From contig JAJZJJ010000063.1 of NCBI GenBank assembly GCA_021810175.1, positions 1 to 9,058 on the forward strand: a stretch of 9,058 nt of DNA, in the 5' to 3' direction. Under the pieces are notes generated by a model. It had not been told where the DNA came from, made no database searches, and worked only from the letters and a program-made list of their open reading frames with translations. The stretch is from Acidobacteriota bacterium. Its GTDB lineage: Bacteria > Acidobacteriota > Terriglobia > Terriglobales > Acidobacteriaceae. Both the position numbers and the translations under genes were made by a program. Below are positions 1 through 6,146 of this stretch, piece by piece (position 1 is the stretch's first letter; each line of letters starts with the position of its first letter).

Positions 1-273
1 GACGTGGCCTTCGCCGGAGACGAGGTCGCCGGGGCGGAAGTCGGAGACGTTGGAGCCGACGGCGGCGATTTCGCCGACGAATTCATGGCCGATGACCATG
101 GGAACGGGAATGGTCCGCTGGGCCCAGTCGTCCCACTGGTAGATGTGGACGTCAGTGCCGCAGATGCCGGTGCGGCGGACGCGGATGAGGACATCGTTGA
201 TGCCGTAGGCGGGTTCGGGGACGTCCTGAAGCCAGAGGCCGCGTTCGGCGCGGGCCTTGACGAGTGCTCGCAT
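1..273 (-). CDS. tdh: L-threonine 3-dehydrogenase, N-terminal 91 residues (cut by window edge)
   Basis: This zinc-dependent medium-chain dehydrogenase oxidises L-threonine to 2-amino-3-oxobutyrate with NAD+, the first step of threonine breakdown to glycine and acetyl-CoA in the cytoplasm. Only the N-terminal GroES-like catalytic domain is visible; the NAD-binding fold lies off the left edge. From the ATG at 271-273 I read [20 protein letters not shown] at the N-terminus. [15 protein letters not shown] follows at 36-50, then [15 protein letters not shown] at 55-69. Cys38, His63 and Glu64 match the catalytic zinc positions of E. coli Tdh, and Thr40/His43 match its proton relay. The DVHIYxWDxW motif is typical of Tdh and not of general alcohol or sorbitol dehydrogenases. 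A GAGGAG Shine-Dalgarno at 283-288, nine bases upstream, supports the start. The 170-bp gap to the upstream gene suggests its own promoter, but I see no convincing -35/-10. Confidence 0.93.
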   Translation of the reverse strand, partial: MRALVKARAERGLWLQDVPEPAYGINDVLIRVRRTGICGTDVHIYQWDDWAQRTIPVPMVIGHEFVGEIAAVGSNVSDFRPGDLVSGEGHV

Positions 274-443
274 GGGATACCACTCCTCGGTTGCAACTAT
301 GAGGGTACGGCATTCGGAGGCCGGGGGAAACATGCCGGACGGATGTGCGGGCCGGCTGGCTGGGCGAGCATCCGCGGAAACAGAGCGCCCGGTCGCGACG
401 GGATGCCGGCAGCTTCAGCCAGCCCGATGCGGCGGGCGGGTGG

Positions 444-629
444 CTATTTCTGGTTGAGCAGTGCCTGATGCACGGCTTCGACGCTGGGCTGGGAATTCTT
501 CAGGTACTCGCTGACGCGGGCGCGCTCTTCGGGAGCCAGGCCGGGGGCAAGGGCGAGAATGCGGCGCATGGTGGTCGCTACGTCGTCCACCAGATTCATC
601 ATGCGAATAGCTTCGCCGGAAAGGGGCAT
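444..629 (-). CDS. small hypothetical protein, 61 residues, helical
   Basis: I do not recognise this protein. It is mostly alpha-helical: helix 5-27 (AIRMMNLVDDVATTMRRIL), a short Ala/Pro turn, helix 33-44 (PEERARVSEYL), then a C-terminal helix ending in QALLNQK. There is no signal peptide, membrane segment or cysteine. The start at 627-629 is supported by an AGAGGTG Shine-Dalgarno (640-646) ten bases upstream, which argues that it is a real gene rather than a chance ORF. It lies 126 bp downstream of the gamma-carbonic anhydrase gene on the same strand and 170 bp upstream of tdh, so it could be the distal gene of the carbonic anhydrase transcript or have its own promoter. An overlapping 79-codon frame (415-654) is Arg/Pro/Ser-rich and looks like its shadow. 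Confidence 0.6.
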   Translation of the reverse strand: MPLSGEAIRMMNLVDDVATTMRRILALAPGLAPEERARVSEYLKNSQPSVEAVHQALLNQK

Positions 630-755
630 AAACCGTGTTCACCTCTGCTGCCATTTTCGGATAATCCGGGGCATCGGTAAAGCGGCGGGCGGGTTGCCTG
701 GCGGAGGGCGGAATAACGCGGCGGCCTGGAGCGGAATACCGGAGGCGCGTGTGGA

Positions 756-1280
756 TTAGAGGGTGGTTGCCATCTCGTGGAGATAAGACTTCACGTAGTC
801 GAGGTAATTGCGGGCGTATTTGAGGATTTCATCGCGGTCGTCGGAGTTGAGCTCGCGGCGGATTTTGCCGGGGACGCCGGCGACAAGGGAGCGGGGCGGG
901 ATGACCATGCCTTCGGGAATGAGAGCTCCGGCGGCGATGATGGAGCCTTCGCCGATGCGGGCGTTGTTGAGGATGGTGGAGCCCATGCCGATGAGGCAGG
1001 TGTCTTCGATGACGCAGCCGTGGACGGTGGCGTTGTGGCCGATGGTGACCCAGTCGCCGACGATGACCGGATAGAGGTGGCGCATGCCGTGGAGGACGGC
1101 ACAGTCCTGCACGTTGGAATGGGCGCCGATGCGGATGGAGTGGACGTCGCCGCGGACGACTGCGTTCATCCAGACGCTGGAGTGCTCGCCCAGTTCGACG
1201 TCTCCGATGACCTGCGCGGACTGGTCCACGTAGCAGGTGGCGGGAATGACGGGTGTGCGGCCCTGATAGGAACGAATCAT
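756..1280 (-). CDS. gamma-class carbonic anhydrase family protein (left-handed beta-helix)
   Basis: A 174-residue hexapeptide-repeat protein of the gamma-carbonic anhydrase/YrdA/PaaY group. Family members are cytoplasmic trimers that bind a metal between subunits; some hydrate CO2, others have no proven activity. Repeats run from about residue 11 to 135, followed by a C-terminal helix (147-172, DDRDEILKYARNYLDYVKSY). His64 (in VLHGM), His82 and His87 (in IGHNATVHGC) match the three metal ligands. Arg43/Asp45 (VRGDV) and Gln58/Asp59 (NVQDC) match conserved residues of the archaeal enzyme Cam. The acidic loop that carries the proton-shuttle glutamate in Cam is absent, as in the short YrdA-like members, so catalysis is not certain. 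The ATG at 1278-1280 gives the expected N-terminus but has no clear Shine-Dalgarno. It is divergent from pheS across 161 bp. Confidence 0.9.
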   Translation of the reverse strand: MIRSYQGRTPVIPATCYVDQSAQVIGDVELGEHSSVWMNAVVRGDVHSIRIGAHSNVQDCAVLHGMRHLYPVIVGDWVTIGHNATVHGCVIEDTCLIGMGSTILNNARIGEGSIIAAGALIPEGMVIPPRSLVAGVPGKIRRELNSDDRDEILKYARNYLDYVKSYLHEMATTL

Positions 1281-1441
1281 GGGTCTAGTCTAGCCCGGGG
1301 GCGGGCGGAGGCGGTTTGCCGGGGCTGCTGAAATTTTGGCCGTTTTTCGAGCGGGTAGAAACTGCCCAGGCTTTTGGCGGGGCGCGGGCGAGGCGGTTGG
1401 GGCTTGCCGGGCGGTCCGGCTGATTTATCCTCAAAAGGATC

Positions 1442-2557
1442 ATGCAGGACGAGGCAATACCCGTAATTCCTATTCTTTCCGGCTGGAGCGAGCCCGAGCT
1501 CGACCAGGCGTTTGCCGCTGTAGCCGCAGAGGTGGAGGCTTCGGCCGCCGCTCTGCGTTCGCCGGACGATATCGAGCAGTTCCGCCTGCAGTGGCTGGGG
1601 CGGAAACAGGGCCGGCTGAAGGCGATCAGCGATGCATGGCTGAAGGCCGCGCCTCCTTCGGCAAAGAAGCTGATCGGGCAGCGATTTAATACGCTGAAGG
1701 CGCGCATCGAGCAGCGGCTGGACGATGCCAGCCGGGGCGCGTCGCCGACCGGCGCGCTGGACGCCGAGGCCATCGACATCACTCTGCCGGGGACGATGCG
1801 GCGCGTGGGCGCCGAGCATCCGCTGATCCGGACGTGGAACGAGCTGGTGGGAATTTTTCAGCGGATGGGCTACTCGGTGGGCGTGGGACCGGAGGTGGAG
1901 ACCGACTACTACAACTTCGAGTCGCTGAATTTTCCGCCGGGGCATCCGGCGCGCGACACGCAGGACACGCTGGTGGTGGCGCAGCAGGAGCGCAAGCCGC
2001 TGCGGGAGCGCCTGCTGATGCGGACGCACACCTCGCCGGTGCAGATTCGGACGATGGAGCAGCAGGCTCCGCCGGTGCGCATTGTGATTCCGGGCAAGGT
2101 CCACCGCAACGACGCGGCCGACGCCACGCATTCGCCGATCTTCCACCAGGTGGAGGGACTGTGCGTCGATACAAATATCACCTTTGCCGATCTGAAGGGG
2201 ACGCTGGATTTTGCGATGAAGGCGCTGTTCGGGTCGGGGGTGAAGACGCGGTTTTTCCCGTCGTTCTTTCCGTTCACGGAGCCGAGCGCGGACGTGCAGA
2301 TCAGCTGTCCCTTCTGCGGACAGGCCGGCTGCCGCAAATGCAAGCACTCGGGGTGGATTGAGCTGCTGGGCTGCGGCATGGTGGACCCCGCGGTGTTCGA
2401 GTTCGCGCGGCTGAAGCAGCCTGCGTACGATCCGGCGAAGATCAGCGGCTTCGCCTTTGGGATGGGCATCGATCGGATTGCGATGATGAAGTACGGAATT
2501 GGCGATATTGGGCTCTTGTACTCGGGCGATTTGAGGTTTCTGGAGCAGTTTGCATGA
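1442..2557 (+). CDS. pheS: phenylalanine--tRNA ligase alpha subunit
   Basis: The catalytic subunit of the cytoplasmic (alpha-beta)2 enzyme that charges tRNA-Phe. Residues about 15-110 form the N-terminal tRNA-binding coiled coil (QWLGRKQGRLKAISDAW). The class II core follows: TLPGTMRRVGAEHP, the ETDYYNFESLNFPPGHPARD segment, motif 2 (KVHRND to FHQVEG, 234-239) and motif 3 (GFAFGMGIDR, 336-345). The C-terminus (LRFLEQF) ends where the family normally ends. At 371 residues it is about 40 longer than E. coli PheS. Part of the excess is a four-cysteine insert (Cys289, Cys292, Cys297, Cys300; CPFCGQAGCRKC) just before the GWIELLGCGMV strand, which looks like a zinc knuckle. The AAAAGGA upstream of the ATG is only two bases away, so the initiation signal is poor. 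A weak TTGCC/TTTATC promoter-like pair lies at 1403-1429. The stop overlaps the next gene (ATGA). Confidence 0.97.
   Translation: MQDEAIPVIPILSGWSEPELDQAFAAVAAEVEASAAALRSPDDIEQFRLQWLGRKQGRLKAISDAWLKAAPPSAKKLIGQRFNTLKARIEQRLDDASRGASPTGALDAEAIDITLPGTMRRVGAEHPLIRTWNELVGIFQRMGYSVGVGPEVETDYYNFESLNFPPGHPARDTQDTLVVAQQERKPLRERLLMRTHTSPVQIRTMEQQAPPVRIVIPGKVHRNDAADATHSPIFHQVEGLCVDTNITFADLKGTLDFAMKALFGSGVKTRFFPSFFPFTEPSADVQISCPFCGQAGCRKCKHSGWIELLGCGMVDPAVFEFARLKQPAYDPAKISGFAFGMGIDRIAMMKYGIGDIGLLYSGDLRFLEQFA
2289..2360 (+). other. CxxC-x4-CxxC insert in PheS (putative zinc knuckle)
   Basis: Within pheS the sequence between the FTEPSADVQI strand and GWIELLG encodes Cys289-Pro-Phe-Cys292, then four residues, then Cys297-Arg-Lys-Cys300-Lys-His-Ser-Gly. 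The spacing is that of a rubredoxin-like knuckle. E. coli PheS has a short cysteine-free link at the equivalent place. From memory, similar CxxC pairs occur in PheS of several other phyla. The likely role is to stabilise this loop with one metal ion; this is inferred from spacing only. Confidence 0.6.
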
Positions 2558-2970
2558 AGCGGCAAGTCAGCGCTTCGCAAGCGAGTCAGCAAGTCAGCGA
2601 AAAGCCGACTGCTCGAACCCGCCATTTTCGCGACCTGCTGGTTTGGCAAAAATCGATGGAACTGGCTCGCACGCTCTATCGTGAAACTGAGGGTTTTCCA
2701 AAATCCGAGGTTTTCGGGCTTAGAGCCCAGTTGCGCAGAGCCGTAGTCTCAATTCCGAGCAATATTGCGGAAGGGCACGGTAGGCTCTCCGATGGAAATA
2801 TGCGGCTCTTTCTGGGACAGGCGCGAGGCTCTCTCTTTGAACTGGAAACTCAGATTGAACTCGCTTCCGGGCTGAACTATCTCACGACGGAAGTGGAAAG
2901 GGAACTGCTGGAAGACTGTCATGAAGTGGGCAGGATGCTGAATGGGCTACTGGCGGTGCTGGAACACTGA
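2554..2970 (+). CDS. four-helix-bundle protein (S23 / 23S rRNA intervening-sequence protein family) between pheS and pheT
   Basis: This 138-residue protein matches the four-helix-bundle family first known from ORFs in 23S rRNA intervening sequences of Leptospira and Coxiella, with the avd proteins of diversity-generating retroelements as relatives. Family landmarks are FRDLLVWQKSMELA (25-38), FPKSEVFGLRAQLRRA (48-63), SIPSNIAEGHGR (66-77), and GSLFELETQIELASGLNYL near 92-110, with a final helix to the end. Biochemical function is unknown; homologues form pentameric basic barrels. The first ~22 residues (Gln/Ser-rich) are encoded by the AGTCAGC repeats rather than by the family domain, which explains the extra length. 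The start overlaps the pheS stop as ATGA, suggesting translational coupling. Composition is clearly different: 29/60 G+C at 2641-2700 against 43/60 at 4141-4200 in pheT, consistent with later acquisition. Confidence 0.9.
   Translation: MKRQVSASQASQQVSEKPTARTRHFRDLLVWQKSMELARTLYRETEGFPKSEVFGLRAQLRRAVVSIPSNIAEGHGRLSDGNMRLFLGQARGSLFELETQIELASGLNYLTTEVERELLEDCHEVGRMLNGLLAVLEH
2564..2598 (+). repeat. left arm: AGTCAGC heptamer repeats, complementary to right arm
   Basis: AGTCAGC occurs at 2565-2571, 2584-2590 and 2592-2598, the last two in tandem with an 8-base period. The 15 bases at 2584-2598 are the exact reverse complement of 2974-2988. In another register, 2580-2598 pairs with 2982-3000 at 17 of 19 positions. 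A small hairpin CGCTT-CGC-AAGCG (2571-2583) lies between the first and second heptamers. The arm falls inside codons 4-15 of the four-helix-bundle gene. Confidence 0.85.
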
Positions 2971-2973
2971 ACG

Positions 2974-3000
2974 GCTGACTTGCTGACTGGCTAACTCGCT
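2974..3000 (+). repeat. right arm: complementary heptamer repeats abutting the pheT start codon
   Basis: Three copies of the complementary unit stand in an exact 8-base period: GCTGACT (2974-2980), GCTGACT (2982-2988), GCTAACT (2990-2996), followed by CGCT and the pheT ATG. Because the arm occupies the whole ribosome-binding region, pheT has no purine-rich Shine-Dalgarno. In the transcript it could pair with 2580-2598 about 400 bases upstream. Confidence 0.85.
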
Positions 3001-5088
3001 ATGAAGATTCTTTCCAATTGGATTCGCTCTTATGTTCCGGGCATCACGGTTACCGACCGGCAGATGGCCGACGATCTGACGCTGCGCGGCATTGCCGTGG
3101 ACGGCGTCTTCGACCTTGGGCCGAATGGCTCGATGTTCGAAATGGACATTACCACCAACCGCGTCGATGCGATGAACCACTACGGCATTGCGCGCGAGGC
3201 GGCGACTATCTACGGGCTGGCACTCGCGCCTCTCGATGCAGAACTGCCGAAGGCTAAGGCGGCCGCGCGGCCGTTTCCAGTTTCGATTGAGGACTCGGCG
3301 CGCTGCGGGCGCTTTACCGCGCGGGTGCTGCGCGATGTGAAGATTGGGCCGGCGACGGGCATGGTGGCCGAGCGCTTCCGGCTGCTGGAGCAGAAGCCCA
3401 TCTTCAATGCCGTGGACGCGACGAACTACGTGGTGCTGGCGATGGGGCATCCGACGCACGCGTTCGATCTGGACAAGCTGGAGGGCGGGATCATCGTTCG
3501 CCGCGCGCGCAAAGGCGAGAAGCTGGTGACGCTGGACGGCGTGGAGCGCACTCTCGATGCTGACGATCTGGTGGTGGCCGACGAGCGCAAGGCGGTGGGG
3601 CTGGCCGGGGTGATGGGCGGCATGGAAACCGCCATCTCCGCGAGCACGAAGAACATCCTGGTGGAAGCGGCGTGGTTCGACCAGGGGAGCGTTCGGCGCA
3701 GCTCGAAGCGCCACCTGATTCATACGGATGCTTCCCATCGTTTCGAGCGCGGGGCGGATTTCAACGCTGCGCCGATCGCCAATGCGCTGGTGAGCCGGAT
3801 CATTCTGGAGTCGGGAGGGTTCATCGAAGGCGAGCTGGTGGATGTGGTGATACCGGAAATCGAGGCACGCACGGCCAGCCGGTCCACGATCAGCTTTGCT
3901 CTGAGCGAGGCGCACCGCATCCTGGGGCCGACGGAAGAGGCGGAAGGCATCACGGCGTCCACAGCGGAGTCGATTTTGTCGGGTCTGGGCTGCACGCTGG
4001 AGAAAGCCGCCGACGAGGTGTGGTCGGTGACGCTGCCGAGCTGGCGTCTGGATGTGGAGCGCGAGATCGACCTGGTAGAGGAAGTGGCGCGAGTTTACGG
4101 GTACAACCGCTTCCGGAATACGCTGCCCGCGTTTGCCGGAACGGTGGTGGAGCTGCCGTGGGCGGAAAAGGAAGCGACGCTGCGGCGGACGCTGCTGGCG
4201 CTGGGATGGAACGAGGCTGTGTCTTCCACGTTCTGCTCGGCGGAGGACGCGGCGCTGTTTGCGCGGGAGCCGAATACGGCGGTGGCGCTGGGCAATCCGC
4301 TGAGCGAAGAGGCGGGGATGCTGCGTTCGTCGCTGCTGCCGGGGATGCTGGGGATGCTGTCGCTGAACATCAGCCGCGATCTGGAAGCGGCGGCGCTGTT
4401 TGAGATGGGAACGGTTTTCTCCGGCTCACCGGAGAGCGGGTATGCGCGGGTGGACGAGCGGCCGTCGCTGGCTATTGGCGCGACGGGAACGGTTTTTGGC
4501 GGCGGGGAGGCTGATTTCTACGATCTCAAGGGCGCAGTGGAGCAGCTGCTGGGGAAATTCAGCACGCGGTCGTTCTATTTCGACCGCTTCCCGGCGGAGA
4601 GCGGGCTGGCGCCGGCGTGGCTGCACCCCGGACGCAGCGCCCGCGCGGTTTGCGATGGGGCGACAGTGGCGTGGTTTGGGCAGCTGCATCCCGCCGAGGC
4701 CGAGCGCCGCAAGCTGAAGCAGACGATTCTGCTGGGGGAGATTTGGCTGGACCGGCTGTACCAGCACTCGCTGCGGCTGCCGGCGGTTCGCGAGCTTTCG
4801 CGGTATCAGCCGGTGCGACGCGACTTTTCGCTGATTGTGCCGGATCGACTCTCGTGGTCGGTGCTGGCCGATGCGGTTCAGGCCTTGTCGATTCCGGAGC
4901 TACAGAGTCTTGCGCCGAAGGAGATTCTGCGCGAGGCAAAGGGCATCATCCCGGAGGGCCACTATTCACTGCTGCTGCGGGTGGTCTTTCAGTCGCAGGA
5001 GCGGACGCTGCGCGAGGAAGAGACGCAGGCCTGGTCGCGCCAGATTGTTGCCGCGGTGGAGGCCGCCGGCGCGAGGCTCCGCGGCTAA
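3001..5088 (+). CDS. pheT: phenylalanine--tRNA ligase beta subunit, short form without the N-terminal tRNA-binding OB domain
   Basis: The beta subunit of PheRS edits mischarged Tyr-tRNA-Phe and binds tRNA. The start MKILSNWIRSYVPG is the usual N-terminus (B1). The protein then runs from LRGIAVDGVFDLG directly into MFEMDITTNRVDAMNHYGIA (about 29-65). The EMAP/OB-fold domain of about 110 residues found here in E. coli PheT is absent, which accounts for 695 residues rather than about 800. Next come the B3/4 editing domain (about 100-270, including MGHPTHAFDLDKL, GLAGVMGG and SHRFERGAD) and the B5 DNA-binding-like domain (about 292-371, ending in DLVEEVARVYGYNRF). A non-catalytic synthetase-like core spans about 380-600, followed by the C-terminal FDX-ACB anticodon-binding domain (601-695, beginning RYQPVRRDFSLIV). 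It is co-transcribed with pheS, but a four-helix-bundle gene intervenes and no Shine-Dalgarno precedes the ATG. Confidence 0.96.
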   Translation: MKILSNWIRSYVPGITVTDRQMADDLTLRGIAVDGVFDLGPNGSMFEMDITTNRVDAMNHYGIAREAATIYGLALAPLDAELPKAKAAARPFPVSIEDSARCGRFTARVLRDVKIGPATGMVAERFRLLEQKPIFNAVDATNYVVLAMGHPTHAFDLDKLEGGIIVRRARKGEKLVTLDGVERTLDADDLVVADERKAVGLAGVMGGMETAISASTKNILVEAAWFDQGSVRRSSKRHLIHTDASHRFERGADFNAAPIANALVSRIILESGGFIEGELVDVVIPEIEARTASRSTISFALSEAHRILGPTEEAEGITASTAESILSGLGCTLEKAADEVWSVTLPSWRLDVEREIDLVEEVARVYGYNRFRNTLPAFAGTVVELPWAEKEATLRRTLLALGWNEAVSSTFCSAEDAALFAREPNTAVALGNPLSEEAGMLRSSLLPGMLGMLSLNISRDLEAAALFEMGTVFSGSPESGYARVDERPSLAIGATGTVFGGGEADFYDLKGAVEQLLGKFSTRSFYFDRFPAESGLAPAWLHPGRSARAVCDGATVAWFGQLHPAEAERRKLKQTILLGEIWLDRLYQHSLRLPAVRELSRYQPVRRDFSLIVPDRLSWSVLADAVQALSIPELQSLAPKEILREAKGIIPEGHYSLLLRVVFQSQERTLREEETQAWSRQIVAAVEAAGARLRG

Positions 5089-5207
5089 TAGAGAAGATTT
5101 CTCCTCTCCATTCGGAACGTTGTGAGCGCCATGGAGTTGTCCTGGATGGCGGGCGTGGGGGACAATCCCGTGGGGTGTTTCCTCCATCTGACTTAGTGAG
5201 GTGAGTT

Positions 5208-5543
5208 ATGGAGCAGGACAAAGTGAAGCAAGGCAGGCGCGGAGAGGGTTCAGGCAGCGAGGAGAAGCCGGAGCGGCGGGAACCGCGCGGGTTCGGCGAG
5301 CACGCGCGCTCGCGCAACAGCGAAAACGCTCATGAACAGGGCTGGGGCCTCAATCAGGAACAGAGAGCGCGGGAGTCCCGCGAGGCGGGTGGATCCAGAG
5401 GCGGCACCGACTACGACTACGGGGCGAGGGACTTTGGCGACGAGCCGGTGGACACGTCCGCAGCCCAGCCGGCCCGCTCGACGATGGAGAAGGCGGAGGA
5501 ATTCCGGGGTCCGCGAATTGTGAGGAAGAAGAAGGCCGCTTAG
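5208..5543 (+). CDS. hypothetical highly charged, probably disordered protein (111 residues)
   Basis: I do not recognise this protein. It is rich in Glu, Arg, Gly and Lys with almost no hydrophobic residues, starting MEQDKVKQGRRGEGSGSEEK and ending in the basic tail GPRIVRKKKAA. It is therefore probably unstructured and cytoplasmic; the basic tail could contact nucleic acid or ribosomes, but that is a guess. A GAGGTGA Shine-Dalgarno (5198-5204) precedes the ATG with a short spacer of three bases. It follows pheT by 119 bp with no clear terminator between them, so read-through from the phe operon is possible. Its TAG stop overlaps the TAA stop of the convergent gene within the four bases TTAG (5540-5543). 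Confidence 0.65.
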   Translation: MEQDKVKQGRRGEGSGSEEKPERREPRGFGEHARSRNSENAHEQGWGLNQEQRARESREAGGSRGGTDYDYGARDFGDEPVDTSAAQPARSTMEKAEEFRGPRIVRKKKAA

Positions 5544-6082
5544 AGGGCCTGTTCGAGGCGGGGATAGAGGCCGGAATGGCTGGTCTGATAGAGGGCGAGG
5601 AGCCGCTGCCGCATGAGGTAGTAGGCGGAGGCGGCCTCGTGCAGATGGAAGGGAATGAGGGTGGTGGATCGGCGCATGAGGGAATGGAAAAGCAGCGCCA
5701 TCTCGACCCGGCGGATGGATTTCCGGAGACGGACCGCGTCGCGGCGGATGCGTTCGGTGACGATGACGCCTTCGTCAAAGTTCCAGCGCTGGGCGTGAGC
5801 GGCGAGCATCAGGATGAGGTTGGCGTTGGCTTTCATACTGCGGAGGCCTTCCCGGCCGCCGAGCATGAGCCACATATCGGGGGGCTCGAGGGTGATCTGG
5901 CCCTCTTTGGGCTCAAGGAAGTCCTGGGCGACGGAGCGGACGCGGTCGAACTCGACGGGCCGCAGCGCGGAGACTAACTCGGCCCAGCTGCGCTGATCGA
6001 GGCGAACGGCGGACATCTGCGATCTGATGGCGGCGCCGACCAGAATAACTACAACCGCGCCCAGCAGCACATAGGCCAGCAC
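5540..6082 (-). CDS. hypothetical membrane-anchored protein (180 residues, GTG start)
   Basis: I do not recognise a family. An N-terminal hydrophobic helix (residues 2-19, LAYVLLGAVVVILVGAAI) with no cleavage motif or lipobox points to a single-pass inner-membrane anchor. The remaining ~155 residues are soluble and mainly helical, with a Trp/Leu-rich stretch (PPDMWLMLGGREGLRSMKAN, about 68-87) and a basic helix (ERIRRDAVRLRKSIRRVEMA, about 110-129). The start is GTG at 6080-6082, supported by AAGGAAAGG (6091-6099) eight bases upstream. It lies 64 bp downstream of the seven-helix membrane protein gene on the same strand, so the two probably form an operon and may act together at the membrane. 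Confidence 0.75.
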   Translation of the reverse strand: MLAYVLLGAVVVILVGAAIRSQMSAVRLDQRSWAELVSALRPVEFDRVRSVAQDFLEPKEGQITLEPPDMWLMLGGREGLRSMKANANLILMLAAHAQRWNFDEGVIVTERIRRDAVRLRKSIRRVEMALLFHSLMRRSTTLIPFHLHEAASAYYLMRQRLLALYQTSHSGLYPRLEQAL

Positions 6083-6090
6083 TTGGGATG

Positions 6091-6099
6091 CCTTTCCTT
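6091..6099 (-). promoter_or_regulatory. Shine-Dalgarno deciding a GTG start
   Basis: On the minus strand AAGGAAAGG is followed by eight bases and then GTG at 6082-6080. No ATG fits as well, so it fixes the non-ATG start of the 180-residue membrane-anchored protein. Confidence 0.7.
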
Positions 6100-6146
6100 A
6101 TCCTTTGACGGATGACTGAACCCGAGGGGAGCGGAACGCCAGTCTT

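Larger units (their letters stand above)
2554..3000 (+). mobile_element. candidate intervening-sequence-like insertion in the pheS-pheT junction
   Basis: The four-helix-bundle gene together with complementary end repeats fills the whole interval between the pheS stop and the pheT ATG. PheS and PheT both keep normal termini, so the insert has not damaged either protein. The low G+C, end complementarity and the identity of the encoded protein mirror rRNA intervening sequences, which carry the same family inside a base-paired stem. No transposase, target-site duplication or att-like site is visible, so mobility is an inference from architecture only. Confidence 0.4.

Noticed and set aside
354..424. 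9-bp inverted repeat GGCTGGCTG / CAGCCAGCC upstream of tdh
   Set aside because: The arms are over 50 bases apart and simple in sequence; expected by chance in DNA this GC-rich.
4..468. 154-codon plus-strand ORF at the left edge
   Set aside because: Gly/Ala/Asp-rich shadow opposite tdh, whose zinc-site residues on the minus strand are unmistakable.
777..1331. 184-codon plus-strand ORF opposite the gamma-carbonic anhydrase gene
   Set aside because: Asp/Gly/Ala/Val-rich antisense shadow; the minus strand carries the hexapeptide repeats and metal ligands.
1281..1441. Phe attenuator leader peptide or T-box before pheS
   Set aside because: No Phe-rich short ORF, no T-box sequence and no terminator/antiterminator pair could be seen in the 161-bp gap.
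1277..2347. 356-codon minus-strand ORF opposite pheS
   Set aside because: Arg/Leu/Pro/His-rich translation with no family resemblance; it is the antisense shadow of the well-supported pheS gene in GC-rich DNA.
2564..3000. CRISPR-like array suggested by the repeated heptamers
   Set aside because: Units are 7-8 bases, tandem without spacers, and the right-hand copies are inverted; no cas genes nearby.
2947..3915. 322-codon minus-strand ORF opposite the start of pheT
   Set aside because: Low-quality His/Arg-rich translation lying antisense to conserved pheT sequence, with no homology-like motifs.
5091..5103. GAGAA-GAT-TTCTC hairpin after the pheT stop as a terminator
   Set aside because: Only a 5-bp A/T-rich stem with a three-base loop and no U-run; too weak to call.
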